From Oxalobacter aliiformigenes (lineage in GTDB: Bacteria > Pseudomonadota > Gammaproteobacteria > Burkholderiales > Burkholderiaceae_D), in contig NZ_CP098252.1 in NCBI RefSeq assembly GCF_027116575.1, positions 2,221,713 through 2,285,712 on the forward strand: a stretch of 64,000 bases of DNA, written 5' to 3'. The notes under the pieces were generated by a model. The model made no database searches and was not told the DNA's origin. It worked only from the letters and a program-made list of their open reading frames with translations. The position numbers and the translations under genes are program-made. Numbering within the stretch: position 1 is the first letter of the stretch; the number at the start of each line of letters is the position of its first letter. Of the stretch, positions 62,828-64,000 are shown in pieces.

Positions 62828-63484
62828 TTATGCCCCCTTGCTAACTTTGGTTTTTACTGCGGGACGAACGACAACCTGTGCATTCTTGGCACCGGGAACA
62901 GCGCCTTTGACCAACAACAGATTACGTTCTACATCAATGCGTGCAATTTCCAGATTCTGTACGGTCTTGGTGACATCACCCAGATGTCCCGTCATTTTCT
63001 TGCCAGGGAAAACACGCCCCGGATCCTGGTTCATCCCGATAGAACCGGGAACATTGTGCGAGAGGGAATTACCATGAGTAGCGCGGCCGGAACCGAAGTT
63101 GTAGCGCTTGATGGTACCGGCATAACCTTTACCAATCGAAACACCCTGAACGTCAATCTTCTGTCCGACTTCAAACAAAGTAACAGGCACGACATCACCT
63201 GCCTTTATTTCCGCAGCCTTGGAAGCATCCACTCTGAATTCGCGCAAAACAGTACCGGCTTCGACACCTGCTTTGGCATAATGTCCAGCGGCAGCTTTAT
63301 TGACACGGGAAGGACGGCGTTTGCCGAATGCAACCTGAACAGCGGAATAACCATCTGTCTCGGTCGTCTTGACTTGCGTAACACGATTGTCAGATACGTC
63401 AACTACGGTAACAGGAATAGAATCCCCTTCATCCGTAAATATACGCATCATTCCAACCTTACGCCCGATAAGGCCTAGGCTCAT
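62828..63484 (-). CDS. rplC: 50S ribosomal protein L3
   Basis: 218 residues from ATG at 63484 ([20 protein letters not shown]). An ATG four codons earlier is in frame, but the GGAG between the two marks the second as the start. Glutamine-methylation region [19 protein letters not shown] is present. First gene after the internal promoter. Confidence 0.98.
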   Translation of the reverse strand: MSLGLIGRKVGMMRIFTDEGDSIPVTVVDVSDNRVTQVKTTETDGYSAVQVAFGKRRPSRVNKAAAGHYAKAGVEAGTVLREFRVDASKAAEIKAGDVVPVTLFEVGQKIDVQGVSIGKGYAGTIKRYNFGSGRATHGNSLSHNVPGSIGMNQDPGRVFPGKKMTGHLGDVTKTVQNLEIARIDVERNLLLVKGAVPGAKNAQVVVRPAVKTKVSKGA

Positions 63485-63497
63485 TTTTATCTCCATT

Positions 63498-63517
63498 CCT
63501 GCCTACGATTGGGCAGG
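63498..63517 (-). promoter_or_regulatory. Leader hairpin just upstream of the rplC ribosome-binding site
   Basis: Reverse strand CCTGCC, eight bases, GGCAGG; GGAG of rplC begins 5 bases after it. No T run, so a terminator is unlikely. It may affect rplC initiation. Confidence 0.45.
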
Positions 63518-63574
63518 GCTGTTATCATCTAAAAACAAGAGCAAAAACAATCTCTTGCCATGCTTAAGCGGCGC

Positions 63575-63603
63575 ATTATATCTCGCATGCGCCGTTTGCA
63601 CAA
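63575..63603 (-). promoter_or_regulatory. Promoter between rpsJ and rplC
   Basis: On the reverse strand TTGTGC, 17 bases, then a perfect TATAAT. The start would be near 63568, giving about 85 nt of leader to rplC, which includes CAAGAG / CTCTTG and CCTGCC / GGCAGG stems. Confidence 0.68.
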
Positions 63604-63626
63604 CCGCTTCTTGCCTTTATTGGCAA

Positions 63627-63938
63627 TTATTGCAGTTTAATTTCCACATCAACGCCGGCAGGCAAATCCAGCTTCATCAATGCATCCACGGTCTTGTCTG
63701 TCGGATCGATAATATCCATCAGACGCTGATGCGTCCGGATTTCAAACTGGTCACGGGATGTTTTGTTGACATGCGGCGAACGCAGGATATCAAAACGCTG
63801 AATACGTGTAGGCAAAGGAACAGGTCCCTTGACAACGGCTCCGGTCCGTTTCGCGGTATCAATGATTTCCTGGGCAGATTGATCGATCAGCTTGTAGTCA
63901 AATGCCTTGAGACGAATGCGAATTTTTTGGTTTTGCAT
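63627..63938 (-). CDS. rpsJ: 30S ribosomal protein S10
   Basis: 103 residues, [20 protein letters not shown] to VDVEIKLQ; also the NusE transcription antitermination factor that acts with boxA in rrn operons. First visible gene of the cluster; 142 bases and a promoter separate it from rplC. A perfect hairpin lies upstream. Confidence 0.98.
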   Translation of the reverse strand: MQNQKIRIRLKAFDYKLIDQSAQEIIDTAKRTGAVVKGPVPLPTRIQRFDILRSPHVNKTSRDQFEIRTHQRLMDIIDPTDKTVDALMKLDLPAGVDVEIKLQ

Positions 63939-63958
63939 AATATTTTTCCAAAGAACGA

Positions 63959-63986
63959 GCTGCGAATGGGGAGATCCATTCGCAGC
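63959..63986 (-). promoter_or_regulatory. Perfect hairpin upstream of rpsJ
   Basis: Reverse strand GCTGCGAATGG, six bases, CCATTCGCAGC: 11 perfect pairs. It ends 20 bases before the rpsJ ATG, followed by TCGTTCTTTGG rather than a T run. It may be a weak terminator of the upstream gene (often tuf, outside the window) or a leader structure. Confidence 0.55.
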
Positions 63987-64000
63987 ATTGAATTAATTTA

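Overview
The window reads as a chromosomal segment of a betaproteobacterium in the Burkholderiales, most likely family Oxalobacteraceae (an Oxalobacter-type genome is my best guess). The basis is gene order: rrn with Ile/Ala tRNAs, ftsY-ftsE-ftsX-rpoH, exbB-exbD-lpxK-ycaR-kdsB-adk, recA-recX, aroK-aroB-dgt near mrcA, lptM-lysA, and infA between secY and rpmJ. The base composition is moderate rather than GC-rich. The species assignment is inference; I could not search the 16S sequence.

Layout. 1-3500: the 5' third of a 23S gene, tRNA-Ala, tRNA-Ile and a complete 16S gene, all on the minus strand, with leader promoters, boxA and a 25-bp processing stem around 16S. 3600-12900: ychF, a YfhL-type ferredoxin, coaD, rsmD, two M16 peptidases (one lacking the zinc motif), then ftsY-ftsE-ftsX and rpoH, which is preceded by a perfect CIRCE operator. 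12900-24000: BioC-like methyltransferase, comF, trmL, the grpE-dnaK-dnaJ chaperone set with a near-consensus sigma-32 promoter, recN, nadK, hrcA and pyrF. rpoH, hrcA and the DnaK machine therefore lie within about 11 kb, and the sites suggest that HrcA controls rpoH while sigma-32 controls grpE.

24000-28400 is the only accessory-looking stretch. It holds about 1 kb without a recognisable gene, the scar of a deleted autotransporter (start-like extended signal peptide plus broken beta-barrel end), a lemA-TPM-TPM operon, and a frameshifted, truncated remnant of the proton-pumping pyrophosphatase hppA. 28400-43600: adk, kdsB, ycaR, lpxK, exbD, exbB, argH, ilvD, lgt, recX, recA (LexA box), a DUF2889 gene, xseA (three DnaA-box-like repeats upstream), dgt, and aroK fused in frame to aroB. 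43700-49500: mrcA, lptM, lysA, engB, a polyprenol-kinase-like membrane protein and cutA.

49600-63940 is the ribosomal protein supercluster on the minus strand: rpsJ, the rest of the S10 operon (rplC to rpsQ), the spc operon (rplN to rpmJ with infA) and the alpha operon (rpsM to rplQ). Promoter-like sequences with leader hairpins are visible before rplC and before rplN. No CRISPR array, insertion sequence, prophage or complete novel system was found. The most unusual observations are the aroKB fusion, the two gene remnants, the DnaA-box triplet, the grpE start problem, and the leader hairpins of the ribosomal operons.
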